64,000 nt of DNA. Origin: UBA4742 sp963785815. Its GTDB lineage: Bacteria > Actinomycetota > Acidimicrobiia > Acidimicrobiales > Acidimicrobilacustridaceae. The position numbers and the translations under genes were made by a program. Within the stretch, counting starts at the first letter, position 1, and every line of letters starts with the position of its first letter. The stretch is from contig CAWAWN010000001.1 of NCBI GenBank assembly GCA_963785815.1, positions 1,426,001 through 1,490,000 of the forward strand. The letters run 5' to 3'. The notes under the pieces were generated by a model. It did no database searches and was not told the origin of the DNA. It saw nothing but the letters and a program-made list of their open reading frames with translations. Of the stretch, positions 9,118-17,196 are shown in pieces.

Positions 9118-10116
9118 ATGGCCGACAACGTCTCGACCCAACCCGACCGGAACCTGGCACTCGACATCGTTCGCGTCACCGAGGCGGCGGCCATGGCCGC
9201 GTCGCGGTGGATGGGCCGGGGCGACAAGGAGGGAGCGGACGGGGCGGCGGTCGACGCCATGCGCATCACTCTGGGCTCGGTGCCCATGGACGGCATCGTG
9301 GTCATCGGTGAGGGCGAGAAGGACGAGGCCCCCATGCTGTTCAACGGCGAGTCGGTGGGCGACGGGCACGGCCCGGCCACCGACATCGCCGTCGACCCCA
9401 TCGACGGCACCACCCTCACGGCCAAGGGTCGGGGCAACGCCATCGCCGTGATCGCGGTGAGCGAGCGGGGCACCATGTTCGACCCGGGACCGTGCGTCTA
9501 CATGGAGAAGATCGCCGTGGGCCCCGAGTGCGCCGGGGTCATCGACCTCAACCTCTCGCCCACCGAGAACCTCGAGGCGGTGGCCAAGGCCAAGGGCGAG
9601 GCCGTGCGCGACGTCACCGCCGTGATCCTCGAGCGCGACCGCCACGACGGCCTCATCGAAGAGGTGCGCGCCACCGGTGCTCGGGTCCGGCTCATCCCCG
9701 ACGGCGACGTGGCCGGGGCCATCTCCACGGCGTGGGCCGACTCCGGCGCGGACATCCTCTTCGGCATCGGCGGCACCCCCGAGGGGGTCATCACCGCCGC
9801 CGCCCTCAAGTGCATGGGGGGCGAGATCCTGGGCCGGCTCTGGCCCCGCGACCACGGCGAGCGCCAGGCCGCCCTCGACGCCGGCTACGACCTCGATCGG
9901 GTGCTGACCACCGACGACCTGGTGGCCGGCGACAACTGCTTCTTCGCCGCCACCGGCATCACCGACGGCGAGCTGTTGAAGGGCGTCCACTACGACCGCA
10001 ACGGGGCCAGCACCCAGTCACTGGTCATGCGCTCCAAGTCGGGCACGGTGCGCATGATCAACGCCCGCCACAACCTGAACAAGCTCGGCGGCTTCAGCGC
10101 CATCCAATTTCATTAG
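9118..10116 (+). CDS. glpX: Class II fructose-1,6-bisphosphatase GlpX
   Basis: This enzyme dephosphorylates fructose-1,6-bisphosphate in gluconeogenesis, and in actinobacteria it is usually the only such enzyme. It has 332 residues, the normal length. Metal and substrate motifs are intact: IGEGEKDEAPMLFNGE and VDPIDGTTLT, with the later GIGGTPEGVITAAA loop. TAACTT at 9104-9109 lies 8 bases upstream of the ATG and there is no Shine-Dalgarno sequence, so the mRNA is probably leaderless. The divergent zinc-ribbon gene starts about 130 bases away. The stop is directly followed by a repeat element. Confidence 0.96.
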   Translation: MADNVSTQPDRNLALDIVRVTEAAAMAASRWMGRGDKEGADGAAVDAMRITLGSVPMDGIVVIGEGEKDEAPMLFNGESVGDGHGPATDIAVDPIDGTTLTAKGRGNAIAVIAVSERGTMFDPGPCVYMEKIAVGPECAGVIDLNLSPTENLEAVAKAKGEAVRDVTAVILERDRHDGLIEEVRATGARVRLIPDGDVAGAISTAWADSGADILFGIGGTPEGVITAAALKCMGGEILGRLWPRDHGERQAALDAGYDLDRVLTTDDLVAGDNCFFAATGITDGELLKGVHYDRNGASTQSLVMRSKSGTVRMINARHNLNKLGGFSAIQFH

Positions 10117-10266
10117 CCCTTCGGTCGGCAAGCCTCGAATTGCTTTGCCCTTCGGTCGGCAAGCCTCCCTGCGGGCGCCTTCGGCATCCGGGTGCCATCG
10201 GTGCCGCGGCTACGGCCTGGCGGCCTGCGCCCACTGAGACGCAGCTACGGCCTGGCGGCCTGCGCC
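10116..10266. repeat. Intergenic direct repeats and copy 1 of a dispersed GC-rich repeat
   Basis: The gap between glpX and leuA is made almost entirely of repeats. A 21-bp unit (GCCCTTCGGTCGGCAAGCCT plus C) occurs at 10116-10136 and 10147-10167. A 23-bp unit beginning GCTACGGCCTGGCGGCCTGC occurs at 10209-10231 and 10244-10266. The stretch 10147-10195 closely matches 22107-22152 near sua5, and the segment CCTTCGGCATCCGGG at 10178-10192 is the reverse complement of the left arm of the elements at 53.7 kb and 62.4 kb. It lies between two convergent stop codons. Confidence 0.8.
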
Positions 10267-10279
10267 TGACGAACCGCGG

Positions 10280-12005
10280 CTACCTGCCCTGGTCGCCGCG
10301 GCGGGCGCGCTCGGCGGCCGAGAGCACGGCCCGCAGGGAGGCGGTGACGATGTTGGGGTGGGTGCCGATGCCCCAGCGGGTGACGCCCTCGCCGTCGATC
10401 GTCTCCACGTAGGCCACGGCCGCGGCGTCGGCGCCCGAGCCGATGGCGTGCTCGTGGTAGTCGACCACGTCCAGGGCGATGCCCAGCCCGTCGCGCACCG
10501 CCACCACCAGCGCGTCGATGGGGCCGTTGCCCTGGCCGCTGAGAGTCACGGGCTCGCCGTCGACCAGGAGCTGGGCGGTGAGCGACGCGTGGTCGTCGGA
10601 CTCGGTGACGATCTCGTGGCTGCGCAGCTTCACCGACGGCTCGGCCGGCAGGTAGGTCTGGGTGAACGTGTCCCACATGGCCGTCGGGCTGATCTCGGTG
10701 CCCGTGTCCTCGGTGATGGTCTGGATGCTGCGGCTGAACTCGATCTGGAGGCGCCGGGGCAGCTCGAAGCCGTGCTCGTACTCCATGATGTAGGCCACGC
10801 CGCCCTTGCCCGACTGGCTGTTGACCCGGATCACGGCCTCGTAGTCGCGGCCCACGTGGGCCGGGTCGATGGGCAGGTAGGGCACCCCCCACACCTCGTA
10901 GTCGCGACCTCGACCGGCCGCCTCGGCCTCGGCGTAGAGGGCGGCGAAGCCCTTCTTGATGGCGTCCTGGTGCGAACCCGAGAACGACGTGTACACGAGG
11001 TCGCCGACGTAGGGGTGCCGCTCGTGCACCGGCAGGCGGTTGCAGTACTCGGCCGTGCGCCGCAGGGCGTCGATGTCGGAGATGTCGAGCTGGGGATCGA
11101 CGCCCTGGCTGAACAGGTTCATGGCCAGGGTGATGACATCCACGTTGCCGGTGCGCTCGCCGTTGCCGAACAGCGTGCCCTCCACGCGGTCGGCGCCCGC
11201 CATCACACCCAGCTCGGCCGCGGCCACGGCCGTGCCCCGGTCGTTGTGGGGGTGCAGCGAGAGGGTGATGGCGTCGCGGTTGCGCACCGTGCGCAGGAAC
11301 CACTCGATGGTGTCGGCGTACACGTTGGGGGTGTACATCTCGACCGTGGCGGGCAGGTTCATGATGAGCGGCCGGTCGGCGGTCGGCTCGATGACCTCGG
11401 CCACCGCATCGCAGATCTCCACCGCGTACGCCGTCTCGGTGCCCGTGTAGCTCTCGGGTGAGTACTCGTAGCGCACGTCGGTGCCCGGGATCGTCTCCTC
11501 CAGCTTGCGGCACAGGCGGCGCCGCGTTCACCGCGATCTCGGTGATGCCGGCCTGGTCGAGCCCGAAGACCACCCGGCGCTGGAGCACCGACGTCGAGTT
11601 GTAGAAGTGGACGATGGCCCGGGGAGCGCCGGCCAGGCACTCGTAGGTGCGCTCGATCAGGTCCTGGCGGCACTGGGTCAGCACCTGGATCACCACGTCG
11701 TCGGGGATGAGGTCCTCTTCGACGAGCTGGCGCACGAAGTCGAAGTCGGGCTGGCTGGCCGAGGGGAAGCCGACCTCGATCTCCTTGAAGCCCATCTTGA
11801 CGAGCACGTCGAACATGCGGCGCTTGCGATCCGGGTCCATGGGATCGATGAGGGCCTGGTTGCCGTCGCGGAGGTCCACCGAGCACCACCGGGGCGCCAC
11901 CGTGGTGCGCTGGTCGGGCCAGGTCCGGTCGGGCAACGTGAGCGGCAGGAAGGGCTCGTACTTCTCGAACGGCATCTTCTTGGGTTGGACGTTCTCGGGT
12001 GGCAT
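10280..12005 (-). CDS. leuA: 2-Isopropylmalate synthase LeuA (single frameshift)
   Basis: This enzyme condenses acetyl-CoA with 2-oxoisovalerate, the first step of leucine synthesis. The N-terminal TIM barrel has WCSVDLRDGNQ (metal Asp47), and the second frame has HPHNDRG with the metal histidines and FGNGERTGN. The C-terminal part (SHEIVTESDDHASLTAQ onward) is the LeuA regulatory dimer domain. The reading frame breaks at about 11516-11526: the protein runs in one frame to AVNAA and resumes in another at RLCRKLEETIPGTDV. Removing one base restores a continuous protein. Start ATG 12005 has AGAGGTG upstream. Expression is controlled by a leader-peptide attenuator (12077-12178). Confidence 0.92.
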
Positions 12006-12076
12006 CGGTGGCACCTCTGGTCGTGGGTCAGGCGGGTGGCTGGGAGGGATCGGGTCCGGAAACGCAAGAAGTCAGG

Positions 12077-12116
12077 AAAACGAAAGAAGCCCCTGGCCCG
12101 GAGGCGCAGGAGCTTC
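12077..12116 (-). terminator. Attenuator terminator of the leuA leader
   Basis: On the minus strand GAAGCTCCTG (12116-12107) pairs over ten positions with CAGGGGCTTC (12095-12086), with one G-T pair and an 11-base loop, and the T-rich tail TTTCGTTTT follows (12085-12077). This is a textbook rho-independent terminator placed between the leucine-rich leader ORF and the leuA start. A second stem, GGCGAGC with GCTCGCC (12143-12117), sits between the leader stop codon and the terminator and could act as the pause or alternative structure. Transcription should stop here when leucyl-tRNA is plentiful. Confidence 0.85.
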
Positions 12117-12142
12117 GGCGAGCACCGATATGGGGCGCTCGC

Positions 12143-12178
12143 CTAGGTCAGAAGGAGGAGTCCGGTCAGGTGTGGCAT
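12143..12178 (-). CDS. leuL: Leucine-rich leader peptide of leuA
   Basis: This is a short reading frame, ATG at 12178 to TAG at 12145-12143, encoding MPHLTGLLLLT. It has five leucines in 11 residues, four of them consecutive, shortly before the stop codon. It lies about 140 bases upstream of leuA and directly before a stem and a rho-independent terminator. This is the layout of classical amino-acid attenuators, where ribosome stalling at leucine codons favours antitermination. Analogous leader peptides precede leuA in many actinobacteria. Translation itself is inferred; only a weak GGAAG precedes the ATG. Confidence 0.85.
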   Translation of the reverse strand: MPHLTGLLLLT

Positions 12179-12229
12179 CGCTTCCACTATCTCCGAACGC
12201 AGGCCCGACGTCAACCCCTCCCCCTCCGG

Positions 12230-12814
12230 TCAGATCAGCCGCAACGCCACCGCCACCAGGACCACGACCGGCGCCAGGGTGATCTCCACCAGGGCGCCGA
12301 CCACGGCCAGGCCCACGGCCACCAGGAACGGCACGCTCACCAGACGCAGGGCGGCGCCGTAGCCGGGCACCTCGGCGTGGGTCTCGAGCAGCAGGCGCCC
12401 GGCCCGCCAGCCGTCGCGGACCAGGTGGGAGCGCGTGCGGCGGCCGTCGCGGCCCGCGGCGCGCGACTCGGCCACCAGTTCGGCCAGCTCGCGCCCGTGG
12501 TTGCGCACGACGTCGGGCGACGCCCGCAGCCAGCCGGGCAGGGCGAGCACCTCCTCCAGGGCGTCGTAGAACAGCCACAGCACCACCGGCGCGCCGGCCA
12601 GGACCAGCGCCACCGAAGCCAGCGCCACGCCGCCCACCGCCCCGGGCCAGCCGGCGGTCAGGGGCACGACCACGATGATGGCCACCGACACGGCCGCGCT
12701 GATCGCCAGCCACCGCACCCCGTGCACCAGCCGCCGGGCCAGGGGGACGAGTCGTTGGAGCACGGCCAGCAGGGCGACGGTCGAGCGACCGCTCTTCACC
12801 GAGGACAGGCTCAC
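12230..12814 (-). CDS. Predicted four-helix membrane protein of unknown function
   Basis: This 194-residue protein has two N-terminal hydrophobic helices (WLAISAAVSVAIIVVVPLTAG and ALASVALVLAGAPVVLWLFY, each shortened here), a basic cytoplasmic region with an ELAELVAESRAAGRDGRRTR segment, and two C-terminal hydrophobic segments (VSVPFLVAVGLAVVGALVEI, APVVVLVAVALRL). Its ATG overlaps the P450 stop codon as ATGA, so it is the second gene of a P450 operon. I do not recognise the family; similar small membrane proteins occur downstream of oxidoreductases in actinobacteria. It ends about 50 bases before the leuA leader peptide region. Confidence 0.7.
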   Translation of the reverse strand: MSLSSVKSGRSTVALLAVLQRLVPLARRLVHGVRWLAISAAVSVAIIVVVPLTAGWPGAVGGVALASVALVLAGAPVVLWLFYDALEEVLALPGWLRASPDVVRNHGRELAELVAESRAAGRDGRRTRSHLVRDGWRAGRLLLETHAEVPGYGAALRLVSVPFLVAVGLAVVGALVEITLAPVVVLVAVALRLI

Positions 12815-14064
12815 ACCGTCACCTGCAGCTCGCGCAGGCCGCGCAGCACGAAGTGCTCGCGGTGCACCGGCTCGGCGGCCAGCGCCAGATCGGGGAAGCG
12901 CCGGATCAGCCGGCCCAGCGCCACCTGCCCCTCGAGTCGGGCCAGCGCGGCCCCCAGGCAGTAGTGCATGCCCATCGAGAAGGAGAGGTGGTGGTTGTCG
13001 GTGCGACCCAGGTCGAGCCGGTCGGGGCGTTCGAAGCGCTCGGGATCACGGTTGGCCGCGGCCAGCAGGGTGACCACCGGGGTGCCCTGGGCGTAGAGCC
13101 GCCCCCCGACCTCGACGTCGACGGTGGCGGTGCGGCCGGTGATGTGGGCCGGCGGGTCGAAGCGCAGCAGCTCCTCCACCGCCGAGGCGTCGAGGCTGGG
13201 GTCGGCTCGCCAGCGGACCAGCTCGTCGGGCTGGCGCAGCAGGGCCAGCGTGCCGTTGCCGATCAGGTTCATGGTGGTCTCGTGGCCGGCGATGAACAGC
13301 AGGACCACGATGGAGCTGAGCTCCTCGGGGCTGAGCCGGTCTCCCGCCTCCTCGACCGCCAGCAGGGCGCTGATGAGGTCGTCGCCCGGGTTCGCCCGCC
13401 GCTCGTCGAACAGCGTGGCGAAGTAGTTGAAGAAGCTCATGGCCGCCACCATGCCCCGCTGCAGCTCCTCGTCGGTCATGATCCCGTCGAGCAGCCGGGA
13501 GGCGTCGGAGGACCAGCCGGCGAAGTGCACGCGGTCCTCCGCCGGGACGCCCAGCAGCTCGCAGATCACGGTGACCGGCAGCTCGAAGCCCAGGTCGGCC
13601 ACCACGTCGAGCCCGCCGCGCTCGACCGCGTCGTCGAGGATCGAGTCGACCAGCTCCTCGATGCGGGGACGCAACCGCTCGACCGTGCGGGGCGTGAAGG
13701 CCTTGGACACCAGGCCGCGCACCCGGGTGTGGTCCGGCGGATCCATGAACAGCAGCACGTGGGCGTCGGCTTCGCTCAGCAGCGGGCCCAGGTCACCGAC
13801 GCCGGCGTCGGTGCGGTGCGACGGGTTGGAGCTGAAGCGGGGATCGCGCAGCACCGCCTCGCAGTCGCGATGGCGGGTCATCACCCACTCGCCCAGCTCG
13901 TTGCGCCACACCGGGGCCTCGGCCCGCATGCGGTCGTAGGTCGGCCAGGGCTCTTCCCAGTCGAAGGTGCCGAATCGGTCCGAGCCGATGACCTCGAACA
14001 CCGCCTGGGCGGCGGGACCGCCCGAGGGTGGGGCCGGCGGCTCGGCGGCGTCGATCTCGCTCAT
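12811..14064 (-). CDS. Cytochrome P450
   Basis: This soluble bacterial P450 of 417 residues should insert oxygen into an unknown substrate using ferredoxin electrons. The I-helix oxygen-activation motif AGHETT is present, the K-helix motif EELLRFDPP is intact, and the heme-binding loop FSMGMHYCLGAALAR carries the proximal ligand Cys369. The length and the DPPDHTRVRGLVSKAFTPR segment match the CYP107/CYP125-like bacterial class, but the substrate cannot be read from sequence. No ferredoxin gene is nearby. The stop overlaps the downstream membrane-protein gene by 4 bases. Confidence 0.95.
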   Translation of the reverse strand: MSEIDAAEPPAPPSGGPAAQAVFEVIGSDRFGTFDWEEPWPTYDRMRAEAPVWRNELGEWVMTRHRDCEAVLRDPRFSSNPSHRTDAGVGDLGPLLSEADAHVLLFMDPPDHTRVRGLVSKAFTPRTVERLRPRIEELVDSILDDAVERGGLDVVADLGFELPVTVICELLGVPAEDRVHFAGWSSDASRLLDGIMTDEELQRGMVAAMSFFNYFATLFDERRANPGDDLISALLAVEEAGDRLSPEELSSIVVLLFIAGHETTMNLIGNGTLALLRQPDELVRWRADPSLDASAVEELLRFDPPAHITGRTATVDVEVGGRLYAQGTPVVTLLAAANRDPERFERPDRLDLGRTDNHHLSFSMGMHYCLGAALARLEGQVALGRLIRRFPDLALAAEPVHREHFVLRGLRELQVTV

Positions 14065-14122
14065 GGCACCATCATCGACGGCGGCGCGCAGATTTGCCAG
14101 GGATGTGACCGACGCGGCCGCG

Positions 14123-15364
14123 TCAGGTCTCGACGCCGACCTCGCGCTGGCCCAGCCGGCTGGCCCGGGCCAGCTCCTCGGCCGACTCCAGCGAGGAGAC
14201 GACGAAGCCCTCCAGCGCCTGCTTGCGCGACACCAGGCCCTGGCTGACCGCGGCCTGGGCCGCGTCGCGGGTGGAGGCCAGGGCCTCGGTGGCGCTGGCC
14301 TTGCCGCCCTGCACGGCCTGGACCACGTGCGATCGGGCCACGGCCCGGGTGGCCTTGCCCCAGTGGGCCCGGAACATCCCGATGTCGAAGGCGCCCTGGG
14401 CCACCCGGTTGCTGGCCCTCACCCGCGCCGGGGGGGTGCGCAGGCCCTTGACGACGTGCAACCAGCTCAGCCCCTTGAGCGCGTAGTAGGTCGGATCCCA
14501 CTCCCACCAGAAGAAGCCCTGACGGGCCGACGCCTGGTAGTAGTGGTGGTTGTTGTGCCATCCCTCGCCCATGGTGAGCGCGGCGATGAGCACCGAGTTG
14601 CGGCTGGTGTCCTCGGTGGCGTAGCGACGCCGACCCATGACGTGAGCTAGCGAGTTCACGGTGAAGGTGGCGTGCCACAGCAGGATGGTGGACAGGAAGA
14701 AGCCGATCAGCAGGCCGCTCCAGCCGCCGATGAAGAAGCAGGCGAACCCGAGCACCCACGGGGCGATCCAGTCCTTCTTGTTCAGGAAGACGAGCTCGGG
14801 GTACTTGGAGAAGTCCTTGATGCGGTCGTAGTCGGTGGCCGCGAACTTGTCGCACAGGATCCACCCGACGTGGCTCCACAGGAAGCCCTTCTGGGTGGGC
14901 GAGTGCACGTCGGTCGGGGTGTCGCTGTAGCGATGGTGGTCGCGGTGGTGCGACGCCCACCACAGCGCGCCCTTCTGAGCCGCGGTCCCACCGCCGAAGG
15001 CCATGACGAATTGCCAGAACCGGTTGAGCCGGTAGCTGCGGTGCGAGAAGTAGCGGTGGTAGCCGGCGGTGATGAAGAACATGCGGCCGAAGTAGAGGAC
15101 GACGCACAAGACGACAGCCGTGCGCGAAACCCCCGTGAAGAACGCCAGCAGCGGCAGGAAGTGGACCAGGACGAACGGGATCGAGGTGACGCGGTTGATG
15201 CGCTCCTCGGGCGACCGGCGATTGGACCCGGCCAGCTCGGACAGGTCCCGGGCCAGCTCGGCCGCCAGGCCGTCGTCAGGCTCATCGACCTCGTCGGGCT
15301 CGTCGGCTCGGGTCGAGGACGCGGGCAGCGGCAGTCGCGGAGCGACGGCGGGCGTGGATGGCAT
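14123..15364 (-). CDS. Acyl-lipid/acyl-CoA delta-9 fatty acid desaturase
   Basis: This 413-residue membrane di-iron enzyme introduces a double bond into long-chain acyl groups. All three histidine boxes are visible: HRYFSH, HHRDHH and HNNHH, between hydrophobic segments (FVLVHFLPLLAFF, IAPWVLGFACFFIGG). The C-terminus carries an extra helical tail (about 80 residues, rich in Ala and Gln) not needed for catalysis. Start ATG 15364 is preferred because AGGA lies 9 bases upstream and the first 24 residues of the longer frame are low-complexity. An inverted repeat at 15442-15461 next to a TAGCGT box suggests TetR-type repression. Confidence 0.92.
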   Translation of the reverse strand: MPSTPAVAPRLPLPASSTRADEPDEVDEPDDGLAAELARDLSELAGSNRRSPEERINRVTSIPFVLVHFLPLLAFFTGVSRTAVVLCVVLYFGRMFFITAGYHRYFSHRSYRLNRFWQFVMAFGGGTAAQKGALWWASHHRDHHRYSDTPTDVHSPTQKGFLWSHVGWILCDKFAATDYDRIKDFSKYPELVFLNKKDWIAPWVLGFACFFIGGWSGLLIGFFLSTILLWHATFTVNSLAHVMGRRRYATEDTSRNSVLIAALTMGEGWHNNHHYYQASARQGFFWWEWDPTYYALKGLSWLHVVKGLRTPPARVRASNRVAQGAFDIGMFRAHWGKATRAVARSHVVQAVQGGKASATEALASTRDAAQAAVSQGLVSRKQALEGFVVSSLESAEELARASRLGQREVGVET

Positions 15365-15434
15365 CGACGAACATCCTGGGGGTGGGGTTGGCCGGTCGGC
15401 AGGGACGGGCGGAGACGGGCGGCGCCGCAGGCGC

Positions 15435-15461
15435 ACGCTAGCCTACCGACCAGTAGGTAGG
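15435..15461 (-). promoter_or_regulatory. Desaturase promoter with TetR-type palindromic operator
   Basis: The sequence CCTACCGACCAGTAGGTAGG at 15442-15461 is an imperfect palindrome: TACCGACC against TACCTACT, 6 of 8 matches per arm plus flanking CC/GG. Directly beside it on the minus strand is TAGCGT (15440-15435), the same -10-like box seen before several other genes here. The overlap of palindrome and promoter, 70-100 bases upstream of the desaturase start, fits repression by a TetR/AcrR regulator of membrane-lipid genes. The regulator is not encoded next door; the only TetR gene in the window is at 49.2 kb. Confidence 0.6.
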
Positions 15462-15518
15462 CACGTCACGAGAGGCGATTTCTCGCGACGTCCTCCTCTG
15501 TCGGCCGGGGCCCCGCGA

Positions 15519-15893
15519 TCAGTAGCCGTACCCGCCGGCGGTGGTCGTCGTGGTGGGCCGGGTGGTCGGCGGCGTGGCCGTCGTGGGCGGCGCCGCGGTG
15601 GTCGGCGGAATCGTGGGCGGCGCCACGGTGGTGACCGGGTGGGCGGTGGTGGTGGGTGCCTCGGTGGTGGCCGGGATGGTGGCCGGCGAGGCCGTCGTGG
15701 CCGGCGCCACCGTGGTGTCGGGCGCCGTCGTGGAGGTGGCCATCGAGGTGGTGGTGTCGGACCCCGCGGCCGCCACCGCCGTGCCCGGGGTGGTCGAGCC
15801 GGTGGAGGTCCGGCTGCCGTTGCTGCCACAGGCGGCAGCCACGAACACCAGGCCGGCCGCCACCACCAGCACGGCTGTGCGTCGACTGATCAT
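15519..15893 (-). CDS. Small Thr/Pro-rich secreted lipoprotein
   Basis: This 124-residue protein has a lipoprotein signal (MISRRTAVLVVAAGLVFVAA, then lipobox AAAC). The mature part is almost entirely Thr, Ala, Pro and Val (for example TTVAPATTASPATIPATTEA) and ends in GGYGY. It is a disordered, probably glycosylated wall-spanning tether with no enzymatic domain. GGAG lies 6 bases before the ATG. A perfect short stem (CCACGA, loop gtcg, TCGTGG at 15906-15921) lies in its 5' leader and TATCCG upstream could be its -10 box. No function can be assigned. Confidence 0.7.
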   Translation of the reverse strand: MISRRTAVLVVAAGLVFVAAACGSNGSRTSTGSTTPGTAVAAAGSDTTTSMATSTTAPDTTVAPATTASPATIPATTEAPTTTAHPVTTVAPPTIPPTTAAPPTTATPPTTRPTTTTTAGGYGY

Positions 15894-15992
15894 CTCGGTC
15901 TCCGTCCACGAGTCGTCGTGGGGACGGATACGACCCGCGGCGCCGATCGGTTCGCCGCACGACGGCGGGGGTCGGCGCGACCCGGCGCCGGC

Positions 15993-16361
15993 TCAGAGCG
16001 CGGCGAGGGCGAGCCCCGTGGCGGCCGCGGCCATGCCGACGAGCAGGCTCATGCCGGCGTTGAGCAGGGCATCGCGCATCGCCCCCTCCTCCAGCAGGCG
16101 GAGCGTCTCGAAGGTCCACGTGCTGAAGGTGGTGTAGGCCCCGCAGAAGCCCGTGGCCAGCACGATCTTGGGCGTGGCCGGGAAGGCGTGGTAGAGCGCC
16201 AGGCCGGTGATGAAGCCGAGGACCAGCGAGCCGCTCGTGTTGATGGCGAAGGTCCCCCACGGGAAGGCGCCGGAGGTGCGGTCCTGGACCAGGCCGTCGA
16301 GCAGGTACCGGGTGGGTGCGCCCACCGCGCCGGCCAGCACCAGGCCGATCCAGACCATCAC
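15993..16361 (-). CDS. crcB: Fluoride channel CrcB, second subunit
   Basis: Fluc-type fluoride export channel subunit of 122 residues with four hydrophobic segments. Family marks are GAVGAPTRYLLDG near the N-terminus, FAINTSGSLVLGF in helix 2 and GFCGAYTTFSTWTFE in helix 3, which carries the pore phenylalanine/threonine track. Its ATG overlaps the stop of the preceding crcB by 4 bases. Two different adjacent subunits suggest a heterodimeric channel, as in many Gram-positive bacteria. Expression is controlled by the fluoride riboswitch upstream of the first gene. Confidence 0.95.
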   Translation of the reverse strand: MMVWIGLVLAGAVGAPTRYLLDGLVQDRTSGAFPWGTFAINTSGSLVLGFITGLALYHAFPATPKIVLATGFCGAYTTFSTWTFETLRLLEEGAMRDALLNAGMSLLVGMAAAATGLALAAL

Positions 16362-16870
16362 CGGCTCGGCCGGACGGGGATCTGACGACCGGCGATCAGG
16401 CCGATCCAGACCGCGACGAAGCCGGCGATGGCGCTGGCGAACAGGTAGACGAGACCGGTGGCGGTGTGGCCGTCCTTGACGAGGGTGGCCGTACCGACCA
16501 TGTAGCTCGAGTAGGTCGTGTAGGCCCCGAGGAACCCGACCGCCACGAACGGGCGCAGGTAGGTCGAGGGCGGGAGCCGCTCGATGATGAGCACCAACAG
16601 GAAGCCGAGCGCCAGGCTGCCGCTCAGGTTGATCCAGAAGATGTCCCAGGGGAACCCACCGGCCGGCACCGCCATGATGCGGGACAGCTCGTAGCGGGCC
16701 GCGGTGCCGCAGGCCCCGCCGAGGGCGATGGCGGCGAGCACGTCGGGCCGGGCCCGCCCCGGTCGCGGGCGAGGCGCCGGATGGTGCCGGAGGGACGGCT
16801 CGGCCGGGTCGCTGGGCGACAGGTCCGGGTCGATCGGGATGGCCATCGGATCGTCCGGGTCATCGTCCAT
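16358..16870 (-). CDS. crcB: Fluoride channel CrcB, first subunit
   Basis: Fluc-type channel subunit that relieves fluoride toxicity by exporting the ion. It has 170 residues because of an N-terminal charged extension of about 45 residues (MDDDPDDPMAIPIDPDLSPS onward) before the first helix. Family motifs are GGACGTAARYELS, FWINLSGSLALGF and GFLGAYTTYSSYM. The ATG at 16870 is firm: AGGAG lies 10 bases upstream, inside a stem that can pair with the 3' end of the riboswitch. It is followed by the second crcB with an ATGA overlap. Confidence 0.95.
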   Translation of the reverse strand: MDDDPDDPMAIPIDPDLSPSDPAEPSLRHHPAPRPRPGRARPDVLAAIALGGACGTAARYELSRIMAVPAGGFPWDIFWINLSGSLALGFLLVLIIERLPPSTYLRPFVAVGFLGAYTTYSSYMVGTATLVKDGHTATGLVYLFASAIAGFVAVWIGLIAGRQIPVRPSR

Positions 16871-16878
16871 GGGTGCTC

Positions 16879-16957
16879 GGCTCCTACCATCGACGCGATC
16901 GATGCGGATCGGTAGGAGCCATCAGCCTCGCGGCGGTTGTGGCGAGCCCCATCGCCG
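16879..16957 (-). promoter_or_regulatory. Fluoride (crcB-type) riboswitch with SD-sequestering stem
   Basis: On the minus strand the aptamer core reads GGCGATGGGGCTCGCC (16956 down), then ACAACCGCC and GAGGCTGATGGC, ending in TCCTACC at about 16911. These are the conserved blocks of the crcB RNA motif (GGCGATG..CGCC, AACCGCC, GCTGATGnC, CCTAC). The aptamer's 3' strand GGCTCCTACC (16920-16911) is perfectly complementary over ten bases to GGTAGGAGCC (16888-16879), which contains the crcB Shine-Dalgarno sequence AGGAG. Without fluoride this stem should hide the ribosome site; with fluoride the strand is held in the aptamer. The switch is therefore probably translational. Confidence 0.93.
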
Positions 16958-17196
16958 GTGGGCACGGTACCAGCACCACCGCGCCGAGGCCGAACCACGG
17001 CACGCCGGCCCGTCTGCCGGTTCCCGCCAGAACCGTCGGGGCTCCGCATGACGAACCCTCTCACGTCCGATCTGGCACCGTAGAGGTCTCGTGACCGACA
17101 TCCCCTCCGACCGCGGCACGCGCACGCCGCGCCGGCCCTGACGGAACCGGTCGCGGGCGAACGGCGCCCGGCGTCGAACCACCCCGGGCCGGCTCG
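16958..17196. other. Divergent intergenic region between riboswitch and molybdopterin gene
   Basis: No reading frame or RNA beyond the riboswitch is evident here. It must contain the minus-strand promoter for the crcB operon and the plus-strand promoter for the oxidoreductase at 17197. I did not find convincing -35/-10 pairs. Confidence 0.5.

Noticed and set aside
12005..12200. T-box riboswitch ahead of leuA
   Set aside because: No T-box sequence; the leucine-rich leader peptide and terminator explain the region.
12811..15364. Natural-product cluster from P450 plus desaturase
   Set aside because: No synthase or carrier genes; both are ordinary single genes.
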